From Zobellia uliginosa (GTDB lineage: Bacteria > Bacteroidota > Bacteroidia > Flavobacteriales > Flavobacteriaceae), in NCBI RefSeq assembly GCF_018860745.1, contig NZ_JAHKPY010000002.1:186001-250000 (forward strand): a DNA stretch of 64,000 nt, written 5' to 3'. Shown here piece by piece: positions 45,524-54,204 of this stretch; the stretch's first letter is position 1; every line of letters begins with the position of its first letter. A model generated the notes under the pieces. The model did not search any database, was not told the DNA's origin, and saw nothing but the letters and a program-made list of their open reading frames with translations. A program made the translations under genes and the position numbers.

Positions 45524-46567
45524 CTAGTTGTTAACAGTAGTATAATTTCGTAAAACTTGGTGTACAAACTCTAATTTTTGCAATACGTTTTTAGGCGTTA
45601 CGAATGGGTATACATCTGGTTGACCCATGCTTCGGTTTAAGCTGTTTACGGCAATGGACAAGGGTACAATAGCTTCAAAAATATCCATAAAATTAGAATG
45701 GTTGTAAGCATTTACAACCTTGGTTTCCGTATTGCTGAGCAATCCAAAATTCAGTGCTGTATCCAGCATATCTACCATATGTAAATAGTGCGCCCAAGTT
45801 TCTGCCCAATCTTCCCAAGGGTGAGAACTGGCATATTTGCTTATATAGTTTCCTTTCCAACTATAACTGACCTCTTTTTTATAATGCTGTTCTAAAGCCT
45901 GACCATAGTCTGCACGATCATCTCCAAAAAGATTCCGGAATGCAGCTAGGTTATTAGGGTTTTCGTAAATAAGTCGGTCCCAATAGTAGTGTCCTACTTC
46001 GTGCCTAAAGTGTCCTATAAGCGTACGGTAAGGTTCTTCAAGCTCTTGCCGTACCTGCTCCCTGGAAATAGCATCTGCCTCTGCAAGGTTTATGGTAACA
46101 AGACCGTTGGCATGGCCTGTCATCGCAGATTGGTTATCTTTTAGTTTTTCATCTCCCGAAAGAAAATTGAATTCCAAATTATAACTGCCCGGAGTGGAAC
46201 GGTAGAAAGGCAGTCTCCATCTTTTTAGGGCATATATAAGTCTATGTTTGGCACGTTCTAGATTTTTCCATTCCTTAACATAATCTTGTACGGAAAGGTT
46301 GGGAATGGTACGGTTTAGTTTACAAGCCTCACAAAAGGTACCAGTACTATTGGCTTCAATGAGCCAATTGCACACATGGTGTTGGTGGTTATTGCAATAC
46401 ATATAATTTCTTCCCTCTAAATGAAATATAGGAGAAGACTGTTGTGAGCTCGTGGCAAGCATTCGCGAGGAATAGGGCTCGTATCCCAACCATTGTTTAC
46501 AGGCCACACAGGTGTGGTTTTCAAAGTACACCACATTAGAGCAATGCTGACAAGTAAAATTTTTCAT
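45524..46567 (-). CDS. Zinc-ribbon putative metallopeptidase (Peptidase_Mx type)
   Basis: 347 residues. N-terminal zinc ribbon CQHCSNVVYFENHTCVACKQWLGYEP, then a further Cys/His-rich segment (CNNHQHHVCNWL, CEACKLNRT) and a catalytic region with HFRHEVGHYYWDRLI (HExxH variant HEVGH) and a downstream DDRADYGQALEQHY. This is the family annotated as zinc-binding metallopeptidase PF15887. It is cytoplasmic; substrates are unknown. Confidence 0.75.
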   Translation of the reverse strand: MKNFTCQHCSNVVYFENHTCVACKQWLGYEPYSSRMLATSSQQSSPIFHLEGRNYMYCNNHQHHVCNWLIEANSTGTFCEACKLNRTIPNLSVQDYVKEWKNLERAKHRLIYALKRWRLPFYRSTPGSYNLEFNFLSGDEKLKDNQSAMTGHANGLVTINLAEADAISREQVRQELEEPYRTLIGHFRHEVGHYYWDRLIYENPNNLAAFRNLFGDDRADYGQALEQHYKKEVSYSWKGNYISKYASSHPWEDWAETWAHYLHMVDMLDTALNFGLLSNTETKVVNAYNHSNFMDIFEAIVPLSIAVNSLNRSMGQPDVYPFVTPKNVLQKLEFVHQVLRNYTTVNN

Positions 46568-46702
46568 TGAAAACAGATATTAGACTTGGGGACCGGCGTA
46601 CTAATTATAGTATACAAAGGTCTGCAATAATGTCTTATAATGTATCTCAAAAACAGTATTAAATGCTCTTAAAAGATTGAATAATAACAATGCCCTTAGT
46701 AT

Positions 46703-47146
46703 CTAGTCTACAAAAATCTTGTAATTACCGGTATTTTCATCTCGTTCGTACTCAGCATTTTCTATACTAAACTCCGTAGTAACTGTAGTATTACAACAGT
46801 CGCTTTTTCTTATTTCAAGGGTTGCAAATAAATTGAAAATAGATTCTGAACCAATTGTAAGATTGTAAGCAACACTTCCCGGTTCCGAGCCAGGATATAA
46901 ATATATAAGGTTCACCCCATCTTCCTCTTCAAAGACAAATTCCACTTCTTTGCCCTGTTCTTCAAGATTTGTTATGCTTATATCGTTTTCACTATAGGTA
47001 CCATTGGTAAGTAAATTTTCACCGGAAACCTTGTCTATTAGTTCTAAATAAAAGACAGGTGGGCTTGTGACACAAGCAATATCTCCACAATCATCACAAG
47101 ATGCTATGGATACAAGGAGAACTAGGCTTAGAATTAATTTTTTCAT
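46703..47146 (-). CDS. Lipoprotein of unknown function
   Basis: 147 residues with signal ending SIASCDDCGDIACVTSPP, so lipidated at Cys17. The rest is beta-rich (FYLELIDKVSGENLL, VEFVFEEEDGVNLIYLYPG) with a CC pair near 116, resembling small secreted beta-sandwich proteins. It ends a minus-strand pair with the membrane protein 10 bp upstream. Confidence 0.55.
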   Translation of the reverse strand: MKKLILSLVLLVSIASCDDCGDIACVTSPPVFYLELIDKVSGENLLTNGTYSENDISITNLEEQGKEVEFVFEEEDGVNLIYLYPGSEPGSVAYNLTIGSESIFNLFATLEIRKSDCCNTTVTTEFSIENAEYERDENTGNYKIFVD

Positions 47147-47156
47147 TGAAATCCTT

Positions 47157-47657
47157 TTAGATTGATTTAGTAGCGCTTTGCACTATTTCATTTAGAATAT
47201 TCGCAACTTTATTTTTGATGTAAATTCTATCGATTACTAGAATACTGACGATGAGAATTAAGCTTAGCGCTATATGTTCCATACTTCTATCGACCACTGA
47301 AATATAAAATCCCACGAGATAAAATACCAATCCAATACCGCTAGCTACAATAGCAAGGTGTTTGAGGTTGATACTACTTCTAATCTCAATCTTATCGTTT
47401 GGCAGCTTAATGAGCTTAATGGTCCCTTGCCGTAAGGTTCTCATTCCCTCTAATTCATTTTGTCCTGAATGGGTAGTGAACCCAACCGGATAAATAAAAT
47501 CAACGCTATTGGTTTCCTTTTTTGTTTTAAAATTTAGCTTTTGAAGAACCCCGTTCGTAGCTGCAAGGAGTCTTTGGGAATCTATTTGAAAACTATTTAA
47601 AATAGTAGCCTCTTGCCGTTGTGTAAGTGTTAGTGGGAAGTTGCTTCTAGTTTTCAT
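47157..47657 (-). CDS. Hypothetical protein with two TM helices
   Basis: 166 residues. A cytoplasmic-looking N-terminal half (about 1-105) is followed by two TM helices (about 106-123 and 128-148) and a short tail. It precedes the lipoprotein by 10 bp, so they are co-transcribed. No family is recognised. Confidence 0.5.
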   Translation of the reverse strand: MKTRSNFPLTLTQRQEATILNSFQIDSQRLLAATNGVLQKLNFKTKKETNSVDFIYPVGFTTHSGQNELEGMRTLRQGTIKLIKLPNDKIEIRSSINLKHLAIVASGIGLVFYLVGFYISVVDRSMEHIALSLILIVSILVIDRIYIKNKVANILNEIVQSATKSI

Positions 47658-48036
47658 GTTCTGCTGAATAGGATTGAATACGAATCTGAAAATTACCTCA
47701 CTAATATCGTAAAATATATTATACTACAATCATTTAAACATATGATATTTCTTACAGAGTTCTTGTCAAATGCTAAATCATAAGAATATATGTTAAGACG
47801 AACAAGTCAAACCTATCCTGATGGGGTATTGGGACTGCAAAAAAAATAGAAAATATGTCATTTTACGAAGACTTTTAAAATGACAATTATGCAGAATTAT
47901 GACAAAATATCTTAGCGGGATAGACCAAATTGTCAGAAAAAGAATGTAATCCATTTTGGTATTTTTTTTGCTGAGGAAAAAGTGTAATCCAAAGGTTACA
48001 AATTTGAAATAATGTTTAATTTAAAATTTTGTTATT
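47658..48036. other. Divergent intergenic region upstream of hsp20
   Basis: 379 bp without a gene, carrying promoters for the minus-strand membrane protein and plus-strand hsp20. It includes the inverted repeat at 47856-47885 and further TGACA/TGTCA half-sites at 47900 and 47931. No TAnnTTTG box was certain. Confidence 0.4.
47856..47935. promoter_or_regulatory. TGTCA/TGACA half-site cluster upstream of hsp20
   Basis: A perfect 10-bp inverted repeat TGTCATTTTA-N10-TAAAATGACA (47856-47885) is followed by TGACA at 47900-47904 and TGTCA at 47931-47935. Four half-sites within 80 bp, about 100-180 bp before the hsp20 start, suggest cooperative operator binding. Function inferred. Confidence 0.4.
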
Positions 48037-48513
48037 ATGAGCACTTTAGTTAATGTTCCTAAAAACGGAAGTTTAGCCAAAACAAATTCAAATGTAAACT
48101 TCCCAACCTTGTCAACTTGGTTAGATGATGTCTTTGACATTGGTCTACCGTCTGTATTTACCTCTAATTTTAATACAGGAATTACCTTGCCAAAAGTAAA
48201 CATCAAAGAAACGGCAGATGATTTCATTCTAGAAATGGCAGTTCCAGGCCTAAAGAAATCAGATTTTCAGATAGACTTGGACAATCAAGTGTTATCTATT
48301 TCTACAGAAACCACGGAGACGAATGAGCATAAGGAAGATACGTATACCCGTAGGGAATACGGGTACTCCTCTTTCAAAAGGTCCTTTACGTTGCCCGAAA
48401 CCGTGAACGACGAAAAGGTTAATGCAAGTTATCAAGATGGTATTCTAAGCATTCTTTTACCAAAAAAAGAAGAGGCCAAACGCAAGCCTGCTAGGAATAT
48501 TGAAATTTCGTAG
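48037..48513 (+). CDS. Hsp20 small heat shock protein
   Basis: 158 residues with an alpha-crystallin domain (about 50-145): KVNIKETADDFILEMAVPGLKKSDFQIDLDNQVLSISTE and YGYSSFKRSFTLPETVNDEKVNASYQDGILSILLPK. Both ends match class IbpA-like holdases, which bind unfolding proteins without ATP. Its transcript probably continues through a hairpin into the following small gene. Confidence 0.92.
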   Translation: MSTLVNVPKNGSLAKTNSNVNFPTLSTWLDDVFDIGLPSVFTSNFNTGITLPKVNIKETADDFILEMAVPGLKKSDFQIDLDNQVLSISTETTETNEHKEDTYTRREYGYSSFKRSFTLPETVNDEKVNASYQDGILSILLPKKEEAKRKPARNIEIS

Positions 48514-48545
48514 CTACTTCACCAAATTTTAGAGAAAGATATTGA

Positions 48546-48574
48546 GGAGGATGCTGGTTTTACCAGTATCCTTC
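48546..48574 (+). terminator. 13-bp hairpin downstream of hsp20
   Basis: GGAGGATGCTGGT, loop TTT, then ACCAGTATCCTTC, containing two G-T pairs. It lies 33-61 bp after the hsp20 stop. It lacks a long T run (TTCCCAATT follows), so it is a weak terminator or an mRNA-stabilising stem. Confidence 0.45.
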
Positions 48575-48609
48575 CCAATTATTTCATTCATTCTTTAAAA
48601 TTATATGTT

Positions 48610-48870
48610 ATGAAGAAAAAGTTTAAACCTGGAGATTGGGTAAAAATCAAAGGAAGCATTACCGCTCGCAAAATGCAAGTTCTTAAATACGTGCCCAAGA
48701 AAAATGCCATACTTGGCCTGGTTGATAATGATAGTTATGTAGAATGTGTTTGGTATAAGAATGGGGAAAGAAAATCTGAAGTGTTCCACCAAAATAAACT
48801 GATCAGAATAATGGATACTGGTGGTTTTTTCAAGACATTTTCTACAACCCCAAAATTAAGTTTAACATAA
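48610..48870 (+). CDS. Small YodC/DUF2158-like protein
   Basis: 86 residues. KFKPGDWVKIKGSITARKMQVLKYV followed by YVECVWYKNGERKSEVFHQNKLIRI fits the SH3-like DUF2158 (YodC) pattern. Cytoplasmic; role unknown. It is placed between hsp20 and a lipoprotein gene (11 bp gap). Confidence 0.5.
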   Translation: MKKKFKPGDWVKIKGSITARKMQVLKYVPKKNAILGLVDNDSYVECVWYKNGERKSEVFHQNKLIRIMDTGGFFKTFSTTPKLSLT

Positions 48871-48881
48871 AATCTATAGTC

Positions 48882-49370
48882 ATGAAAAAATATATTTTAG
48901 TAGGTATGGTTGGCTTGTTATGTTTGAGTTGTAACGGACAAAAGAACGAAATAAAAAAAGCCGATATAAAAGAAAGTGGGGAGAGTGCTGTAGTACAACC
49001 TAAAGGAACATGGAAGGTGGATAAGAAATTTGATGAAAACGGGAATTTAATACAGTATGATAGTATATATTCTTGGTCTTCCAATAGCAAAGTAGATAAT
49101 CTTAGCGCCCTAGATAGGGATAGTTTAATGCAATCTTTTAAATCAAGATTCTTTACGGATTATTCAGGATTTAGAAATGAGGGCTTTGAAGATATTTTTT
49201 CTCGAGATTCACTTTTTAGCAAACATTTTTTTAACGATGATTTTTTTGGAAGTGATTTCGGAAAAGACTTCATGGATATAGACAAAACAAGAAAACGAAT
49301 GATAGAAAGGCAAAAGCAGTTTTTGGAAAAATATAAATCTGAATTCGCTAATACGGAAGATGGAAATTAA
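48882..49370 (+). CDS. Lipoprotein of unknown function
   Basis: 162 residues. Signal ends LLCLSCNGQ with lipidated Cys16. The mature part is charged and low in complexity, rich in Asp, Phe and Ser (SRDSLFSKHFFNDDFFGSDFGKDF) and ends in a helical tail (RKRMIERQKQFLEKYKSEF). It is 3 bp before the patatin gene, so the two are co-expressed. No family is recognised. Confidence 0.5.
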   Translation: MKKYILVGMVGLLCLSCNGQKNEIKKADIKESGESAVVQPKGTWKVDKKFDENGNLIQYDSIYSWSSNSKVDNLSALDRDSLMQSFKSRFFTDYSGFRNEGFEDIFSRDSLFSKHFFNDDFFGSDFGKDFMDIDKTRKRMIERQKQFLEKYKSEFANTEDGN

Positions 49371-49373
49371 AAT

Positions 49374-50159
49374 ATGGCTGTTCATATGAAAATGGAAGAG
49401 CGCCTAAAAAATAAAACCATTGGGATTGTATTGTCTAGTGGAGGAATTAAAGGGATGGCCCACGTAGGTATTCTCAAGGCACTAATGGAACACCAAATTT
49501 ATCCGGATGTCATATCTGGAGTAAGTGCTGGTGCCATTGTTGGCGCTTTATACGCTAATGGTATTGCTCCATCAGAAATACTGGTCATTTTTAAAGAAAC
49601 TCCGTTACTAAAATATAATTTCCTGACCATTAGTAAGGCCGGTTTATTTGACACGAAGGAGTACATAGCATTTTTTAGAAAATATTTCCCTGTAGATATG
49701 TTCGAGGCGCTTGAGAAAAAATTGTTCGTAGTAGCCACCGATCTTCAAAATGGCAGTTCTAAGTTTTTTAGTAGCGGAAGTCTTCTTAAAGCCGTTTTGG
49801 CCTCTGCGGCTTTACCACCCGTTTTTAATCCCGTATCCATTAATGGGCGTTTATATGCAGATGGTGGCATTATGAACAATTTTCCTATTGAACCGCTCAA
49901 AACAAGAACCGATTATATCATAGGAAGCTATACATCTTCTATGAAAGATGTGGGCATAGGAGTGCTTAAGAACCAATTGGAATTAACGCAACGCACCAAG
50001 CTTCTAATGTTGCACTCAAATGCTGTAAATAAACTACATTATGCAAATCTTATGCTTATGCCTAAAGAGCTAGATCATTTAGATGTTTTGGACCCAAAAG
50101 GAATCTATAAAGCTTATATTATAGGATATGAACATGCATCAAGAATATTGGATAGTTAA
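49374..50159 (+). CDS. Patatin-like phospholipase
   Basis: 261 residues. Oxyanion loop SSGGIKGMAHVGIL (about 21-34), nucleophile elbow GVSAG with Ser near 48, and catalytic Asp in LYADGGIMNNFP. No signal peptide is visible, so it acts inside the cell, probably on membrane lipids. In-frame ATGs at 49374, 49386 and 49392 are all possible starts. It ends the hsp20 gene group. Confidence 0.8.
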   Translation: MAVHMKMEERLKNKTIGIVLSSGGIKGMAHVGILKALMEHQIYPDVISGVSAGAIVGALYANGIAPSEILVIFKETPLLKYNFLTISKAGLFDTKEYIAFFRKYFPVDMFEALEKKLFVVATDLQNGSSKFFSSGSLLKAVLASAALPPVFNPVSINGRLYADGGIMNNFPIEPLKTRTDYIIGSYTSSMKDVGIGVLKNQLELTQRTKLLMLHSNAVNKLHYANLMLMPKELDHLDVLDPKGIYKAYIIGYEHASRILDS

Positions 50160-50399
50160 TTAAGCTACGTTCCAATTTCTGAAATAGGCTTTACTCTTAA
50201 ACTGATAAACCTTATTACATGCGAAATGAAATCCACATGTAACAAGATATACCTTCAGAAATATATCTATAAAATTATTCTTAAGGCAAACCATAAATGC
50301 CTATTACATAATCAGGTGTTTATCATCAGGACCGCTTAAATTATTGCAATAAAGACAACTTCTTTCCCGTTTGTAAGTTCTAATCTTTAAAATTTCAAG

Positions 50400-50951
50400 A
50401 TGAAAAAAATCTTAGTATTGCCATTACTCGTATTATTTGTTGGATTTACTTCATGTTCGGATGATGATAGTGAAGATGAAGTTGTAGTAGAAGAAACCGG
50501 TGCTATTTTATCCTATGAAGATGTTGAGCTAAAACTAATAGATTCAGATTCTGACGAGTATGGTGTCGCTTTTTCTGTTACTACAGGGGAGACTTACAAA
50601 CAATCTGAAGTTAGCGAAGAAAATATTGCTGAAATTGATTTGATATCTTTTGCTAACCAGGCTTTTATTGCTTTTAATAGCCCTGATAATGACCGGGATT
50701 TTGAAGAGATAGAGGGAGCAAAGACCACACTAATACAAATGGCCAATGTAGAAATGACGGCAGAACAATTTGATTCGATCGAGGATGATACCTTACTTAA
50801 AGACCTTACCGTTATTAATGATGATGAATCTCAACCAATCACCTATAGAGACGTAGTTCTTTTTAAAACTGCCGAAAGTAAAATAGGAGCGATTAAGATT
50901 AATCTTTTGAACGCCGATAGAATTTCAATTGATGTAAAAGTCATAAAATAG
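50400..50951 (+). CDS. Lipoprotein of unknown function
   Basis: 183 residues. Signal ends VGFTSCSDDDSEDEVVVEE, so the lipidated Cys is followed by an acidic stretch typical of Bacteroidota lipoproteins destined for the cell surface. The remainder is beta-rich. It stands alone between the patatin gene and a strong terminator and begins the accessory part of the window. Confidence 0.5.
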   Translation: MKKILVLPLLVLFVGFTSCSDDDSEDEVVVEETGAILSYEDVELKLIDSDSDEYGVAFSVTTGETYKQSEVSEENIAEIDLISFANQAFIAFNSPDNDRDFEEIEGAKTTLIQMANVEMTAEQFDSIEDDTLLKDLTVINDDESQPITYRDVVLFKTAESKIGAIKINLLNADRISIDVKVIK

Positions 50952-50973
50952 TTCTAAGTAACCCTAATACAAG

Positions 50974-51006
50974 AAAGGCTATCTAAATTAGATAGCCTTT
51001 TTTTTG
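50974..51006 (+). terminator. Rho-independent terminator
   Basis: Perfect stem AAAGGCTATCTAA/TTAGATAGCCTTT followed by a T run, 22 bp after the lipoprotein stop. Confidence 0.85.
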
Positions 51007-51125
51007 TTCAAGATTGGCCCTTTTCTAATAAAAGCATCGTATTGGACAGCTTAATAGAAAATAGTTCCAGTATCTCTTTATGTGCTTTCTTGGAATTTAA
51101 GTACATTAATTGTAATCAAGCGTTC

Positions 51126-51707
51126 TTATGGTTTATAACGGTAATGACCAATAATGGTATAGTCAAAAAGGCAATCTGCTAAAACTTGACCTCCACCAAT
51201 ATTGTGCACGATTAAGTTTCGGTTTCCATCTTCTGATTTCTTGCCCACTACAATGCCAATATGGGTTGTGCCGCCTCCCAGATTCCAACAAACTAGATCT
51301 CCGGATGCGTAATCCTCTGGGTTGTCGGAAATTGGTTTTTCCGCACCTTGCCGTTTAAAATAGGTCATTAGGTTTGGAACCCTTCTATGGTCAATATTTT
51401 TATCCGTAGAGGTAAGGCCCCAATTTTTAGGATAGACACTGAAATTGGCCTTCATATCTTCATGAACTTCTTTCTGAAGATCAATTCCAATTTTTCGATA
51501 GGCACGTATAACAACATCTGTACAAACTCCTTTGTTACTAGGCACATCTCCATTGGGGTAATCAATAGAAAAGTAACTGGGGTCATAGATAACGTTCTGT
51601 TCTGTCAACTCCAGAGCACCATCAGATAAGTCTATTTGTGCCACCTCCGTTTGCGAAAAACCGAATGTAAAACCCAATAAGAAGACTATTAAAAGTGCTT
51701 TTTTCAT
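51126..51707 (-). CDS. DUF1287 secreted NlpC/P60-like amidase
   Basis: 193 residues with a signal peptide (1-18). The DUF1287 core has a catalytic Cys in GVCTDVVIRAYRKIG and His in GGGTTHIGIVVGKK, with the family stretch NIDHRRVPNLMTYF between. Such proteins are papain-like peptidases acting on cell-wall peptides in the periplasm. It follows the Tae4/WG pair on the same strand with a 70-bp gap, so three wall-related genes lie in a row. It may be a self-wall enzyme or part of the toxin module. Confidence 0.7.
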   Translation of the reverse strand: MKKALLIVFLLGFTFGFSQTEVAQIDLSDGALELTEQNVIYDPSYFSIDYPNGDVPSNKGVCTDVVIRAYRKIGIDLQKEVHEDMKANFSVYPKNWGLTSTDKNIDHRRVPNLMTYFKRQGAEKPISDNPEDYASGDLVCWNLGGGTTHIGIVVGKKSEDGNRNLIVHNIGGGQVLADCLFDYTIIGHYRYKP

Positions 51708-51777
51708 TTTAAATAATGCTTACAGAACTATAGGTTCTCAGAAAAATTCGACTCTTTATCTTATAAAATTAATAGCG

Positions 51778-52374
51778 TTATTTTACGATTTCACCTTTTG
51801 CATTGATAATAACATCCTTTCCGTCAATCTTAGCATTTGCAGTTTTTTCGTCTGAAAAACTTGAAATAAAGTCAAATTTATAAGGTATGATCAAATTTCC
51901 ATCTTTATCAATTGCCCCATAGGTACCTCCTTTTTGTGTTTTGTACGGACCGTTTGTAATTACTTCAAATCCTTTACTAACAATGGCTATTTGATTTTTG
52001 AACGACGTAACACTTTCAAATTGCGCAGGTATAACTATTTCTCCACATTCGTCTATGAAACCTATTTTACCATCTTTTTTAAAACGGGCGTAACCTTCTT
52101 GAAAACTATCAACAAAATTGCCGACTTCTAAGACCGGAATATTTAATTTTTTTCCATCCTTATCAATGTAGTAATTTCCGTTTTCACTATCTCCTACCGC
52201 CGCAATACCGCAGTCCGTAAATTCACTAGCTATTCCAAATTGGGGTTGTATTATGATTTCTTCATTTTGTTTATACCCCCAACCATTTTCGGTTTCAAAG
52301 GGTATGATTTTTTTGGATTGTGAATTACAACTTGCAAGTAGTAAAAATGCAATGAGTTGAAAAATCTTTTTCAT
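51778..52374 (-). CDS. WG-repeat lipoprotein, candidate Tae4 immunity protein
   Basis: 198 residues. Signal ends LLLASCNSQ (lipidated Cys16). Three to four WG-type repeats follow: WGYKQNEEIIIQPQF, GKIGFIDECGEIVIPAQF and GTYGAIDKDGNLIIPYKF. It starts 10 bp after the stop of the Tae4-type amidase, so both come from one mRNA. A membrane-anchored periplasmic partner right behind a wall-degrading toxin is the usual place of an immunity protein; known Tae4 immunity proteins (Tai4) are helical and unrelated. The immunity role is an inference. Confidence 0.55.
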   Translation of the reverse strand: MKKIFQLIAFLLLASCNSQSKKIIPFETENGWGYKQNEEIIIQPQFGIASEFTDCGIAAVGDSENGNYYIDKDGKKLNIPVLEVGNFVDSFQEGYARFKKDGKIGFIDECGEIVIPAQFESVTSFKNQIAIVSKGFEVITNGPYKTQKGGTYGAIDKDGNLIIPYKFDFISSFSDEKTANAKIDGKDVIINAKGEIVK

Positions 52375-52384
52375 CTTAGACGTT

Positions 52385-52903
52385 TTAGTTAGACACTACC
52401 CAGAATTCCATGGAATGAGCTGTATCAAATAAATTATAAGTTTTAACCAATCCTTTTTCCCACAAATCTACGTGACCGTTTAGACCAGGCATTTGCTCGT
52501 GAAATATAATTATTCCTTGTTGATTTTCAATTTCTTTTGCAAAATCCTCTCTACTAGGATTACTTGTGCCTTCCCATTTCATGGTAGGTGCTCCGTACCT
52601 ATCGTTTAAATATTGACTTACATTAGGGACATTAAAAATATACTTGCCATTTTTTCCCGTTACATAATCTGAAATAGATAAACCGGCCGCTCTCGCATCA
52701 GTTTGAGTCACTCTATGAGAAACTGTATCGTTTAAGGAATAGCATAACCGTACACAACATGTATTATGAAAAGAACTATGAATCCAATTTCTTGTGGCTT
52801 CACTGGTTTCGGGGCTGTTAGTTTTACTAAAGGCTTGGTCTAATACTGATGATGGATCTGGATATGACATCCACATCGTTTGAAATTCATTGAGTTGTTC
52901 CAT
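52385..52903 (-). CDS. tae4: Tae4-family peptidoglycan amidase effector
   Basis: 172 residues, no signal peptide. The catalytic Cys is in HNTCCVRLCYSLN (Cys49 or 50; Cys49 aligns with the family NTCA motif) and His144 with Asp146 in GHVDLWEKG. This is the pattern of Tae4, the type VI secretion amidase that cuts the D-Glu to DAP bond of peptidoglycan in rival cells. No T6SS structural gene, PAAR or Hcp is in the window. The lack of a signal is consistent with delivery by a secretion machine. The next gene is a lipoprotein that may protect the producer. Confidence 0.75.
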   Translation of the reverse strand: MEQLNEFQTMWMSYPDPSSVLDQAFSKTNSPETSEATRNWIHSSFHNTCCVRLCYSLNDTVSHRVTQTDARAAGLSISDYVTGKNGKYIFNVPNVSQYLNDRYGAPTMKWEGTSNPSREDFAKEIENQQGIIIFHEQMPGLNGHVDLWEKGLVKTYNLFDTAHSMEFWVVSN

Positions 52904-53442
52904 TATTTAATTTTATGATTAACATGTACGCTATAATCCAGATGAAATGTTCCGAGGTCAGCCAAAAAATCAAGGTATTTTCCTTGTAAGGCCCTATGGG
53001 CTTGTTCCTAATTCGTTTACTAACGGCTTTTGGGCAAAACATAAAGTTTTTCAATTACCGGCAATGTAAGTATTTAATAATTAGGAAAGTTATCTCTTCG
53101 GTATGGACAAAACAATTCTAAATCGTGTAGAACTAGGGGAGCCGCTATATGCATAGCAGTGTGCTTGGTGCTCTAAGTAATAGCGATACAAAGAAAGCTG
53201 TTTTATGGCCAGACGTATTTGCACTAGCTGATAATTATAATATTATTGAAAATGACCCTTCATCAGTAATTAAAATAGGTAATCAGAGTGTTAGCACCTA
53301 TTTCAATGATTGGCCAAGTACCAAAAAATTAAATACTCTTTCTGCATCTACCAATAATCAATTCCCACTTTTTTTTATTTCTAATGTTAACCCTTTACCT
53401 CTGATACCATTAATAAGTGTAAAACCGAAATTCGTAAATATT
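52904..53442. other. Intergenic, possible remnants
   Basis: About 540 bp between the divergent Tae4 gene and a collagen-like lipoprotein. A short start at 53103 (MDKTILNRVELGEPLYA) stops at 53154, while another frame from 53149 is open into the lipoprotein gene without an obvious family (VLGALSNSDTKKAVLWPDVF). This could be a degraded coding sequence. No promoter box is assigned. Confidence 0.35.
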
Positions 53443-54096
53443 ATGAAAACTACACTGAAAATTTTATTGAGCGGCTTAATGGTAATGGCTCTAGCAATAA
53501 CATCTTGTAGCAAAGATTCAGCAGATGGAGATATAGGTCCAATGGGCCCAGCAGGAGAACAAGGAGAACAAGGAATTCAAGGTGAGCCAGGTGTAGCAGG
53601 AGCAACGGGAGCGCAAGGCGAGCAAGGTCCAAAAGGAGATACAGGCGAAACAGGGGCTGCAAACGTGATGTACAGCGATTGGTTAGATCAAGATTTTAGC
53701 TACTATGATGGACCAGATTCCAAAAGCATGAAAGTTGACGAAATTAGACTTACCCAAGAATTTTTAAATAATGGCGGTTTTGTATTAGGCTATTATAGAA
53801 GCAGCTCAAATACTGTATATCAATTACCCTTGGTATTTGATCACTCTTCTTTTGCTATACGGAGAGATTTTGTTGCCATCCATTTTTCGGATAGGGGCGA
53901 AATACGTTTTGGAGCACACTCCACGGATGATACAGAACTTAGCGAGCATGAATTAACGGGCTCATCTATTGCTAGGCCGCAATACAAGTATGTAATGGTT
54001 CCTGGCGGGGTTTCACTTTCTGGGCGTTCTGAACAACCCAACTTTAAAAAAATGAGCTACGAAGAGGTTATGGATTATTTTGGACTGGCGTATTAA
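53443..54096 (+). CDS. Collagen-like lipoprotein
   Basis: 217 residues from ATG 53443. Signal ends LAITSCSKDS, lipidated Cys. Residues about 27-70 are GXY repeats (GPMGPAGEQGEQGIQGEPG and following), then a beta-rich C-terminal domain ending MSYEEVMDYFGLAY. An upstream in-frame extension to 53149 is not credible because the signal peptide begins here. Collagen-like triple helices on bacterial surfaces act in adhesion or as stalks. Its last codons are repeated in a relic near 60030. Confidence 0.65.
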   Translation: MKTTLKILLSGLMVMALAITSCSKDSADGDIGPMGPAGEQGEQGIQGEPGVAGATGAQGEQGPKGDTGETGAANVMYSDWLDQDFSYYDGPDSKSMKVDEIRLTQEFLNNGGFVLGYYRSSSNTVYQLPLVFDHSSFAIRRDFVAIHFSDRGEIRFGAHSTDDTELSEHELTGSSIARPQYKYVMVPGGVSLSGRSEQPNFKKMSYEEVMDYFGLAY

Positions 54097-54148
54097 GTTA
54101 TGGCTTTAAGTGTACCTCTAGTTTATAAGAGTTTATAAAGTATAAAAA

Positions 54149-54184
54149 AACCTACCATTCTTAAAGAATGGTAGGTTCTCTAAA
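54149..54184 (-). terminator. Terminator of the minus-strand hydrolase
   Basis: Perfect 14-bp arms AACCTACCATTCTT and AAGAATGGTAGGTT at 54149-54177. On the minus strand it is followed by TTTTTTTATA, so it stops the hydrolase transcript; on the plus strand no T run follows. Confidence 0.75.
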
Positions 54185-54204
54185 AATAGAGTTCTTTATA
54201 CTAG

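Noticed and set aside
53149-53442. Upstream extension of the collagen-like lipoprotein frame
   Set aside because: The signal peptide and lipobox begin at 53443; the extension has no recognisable domain.
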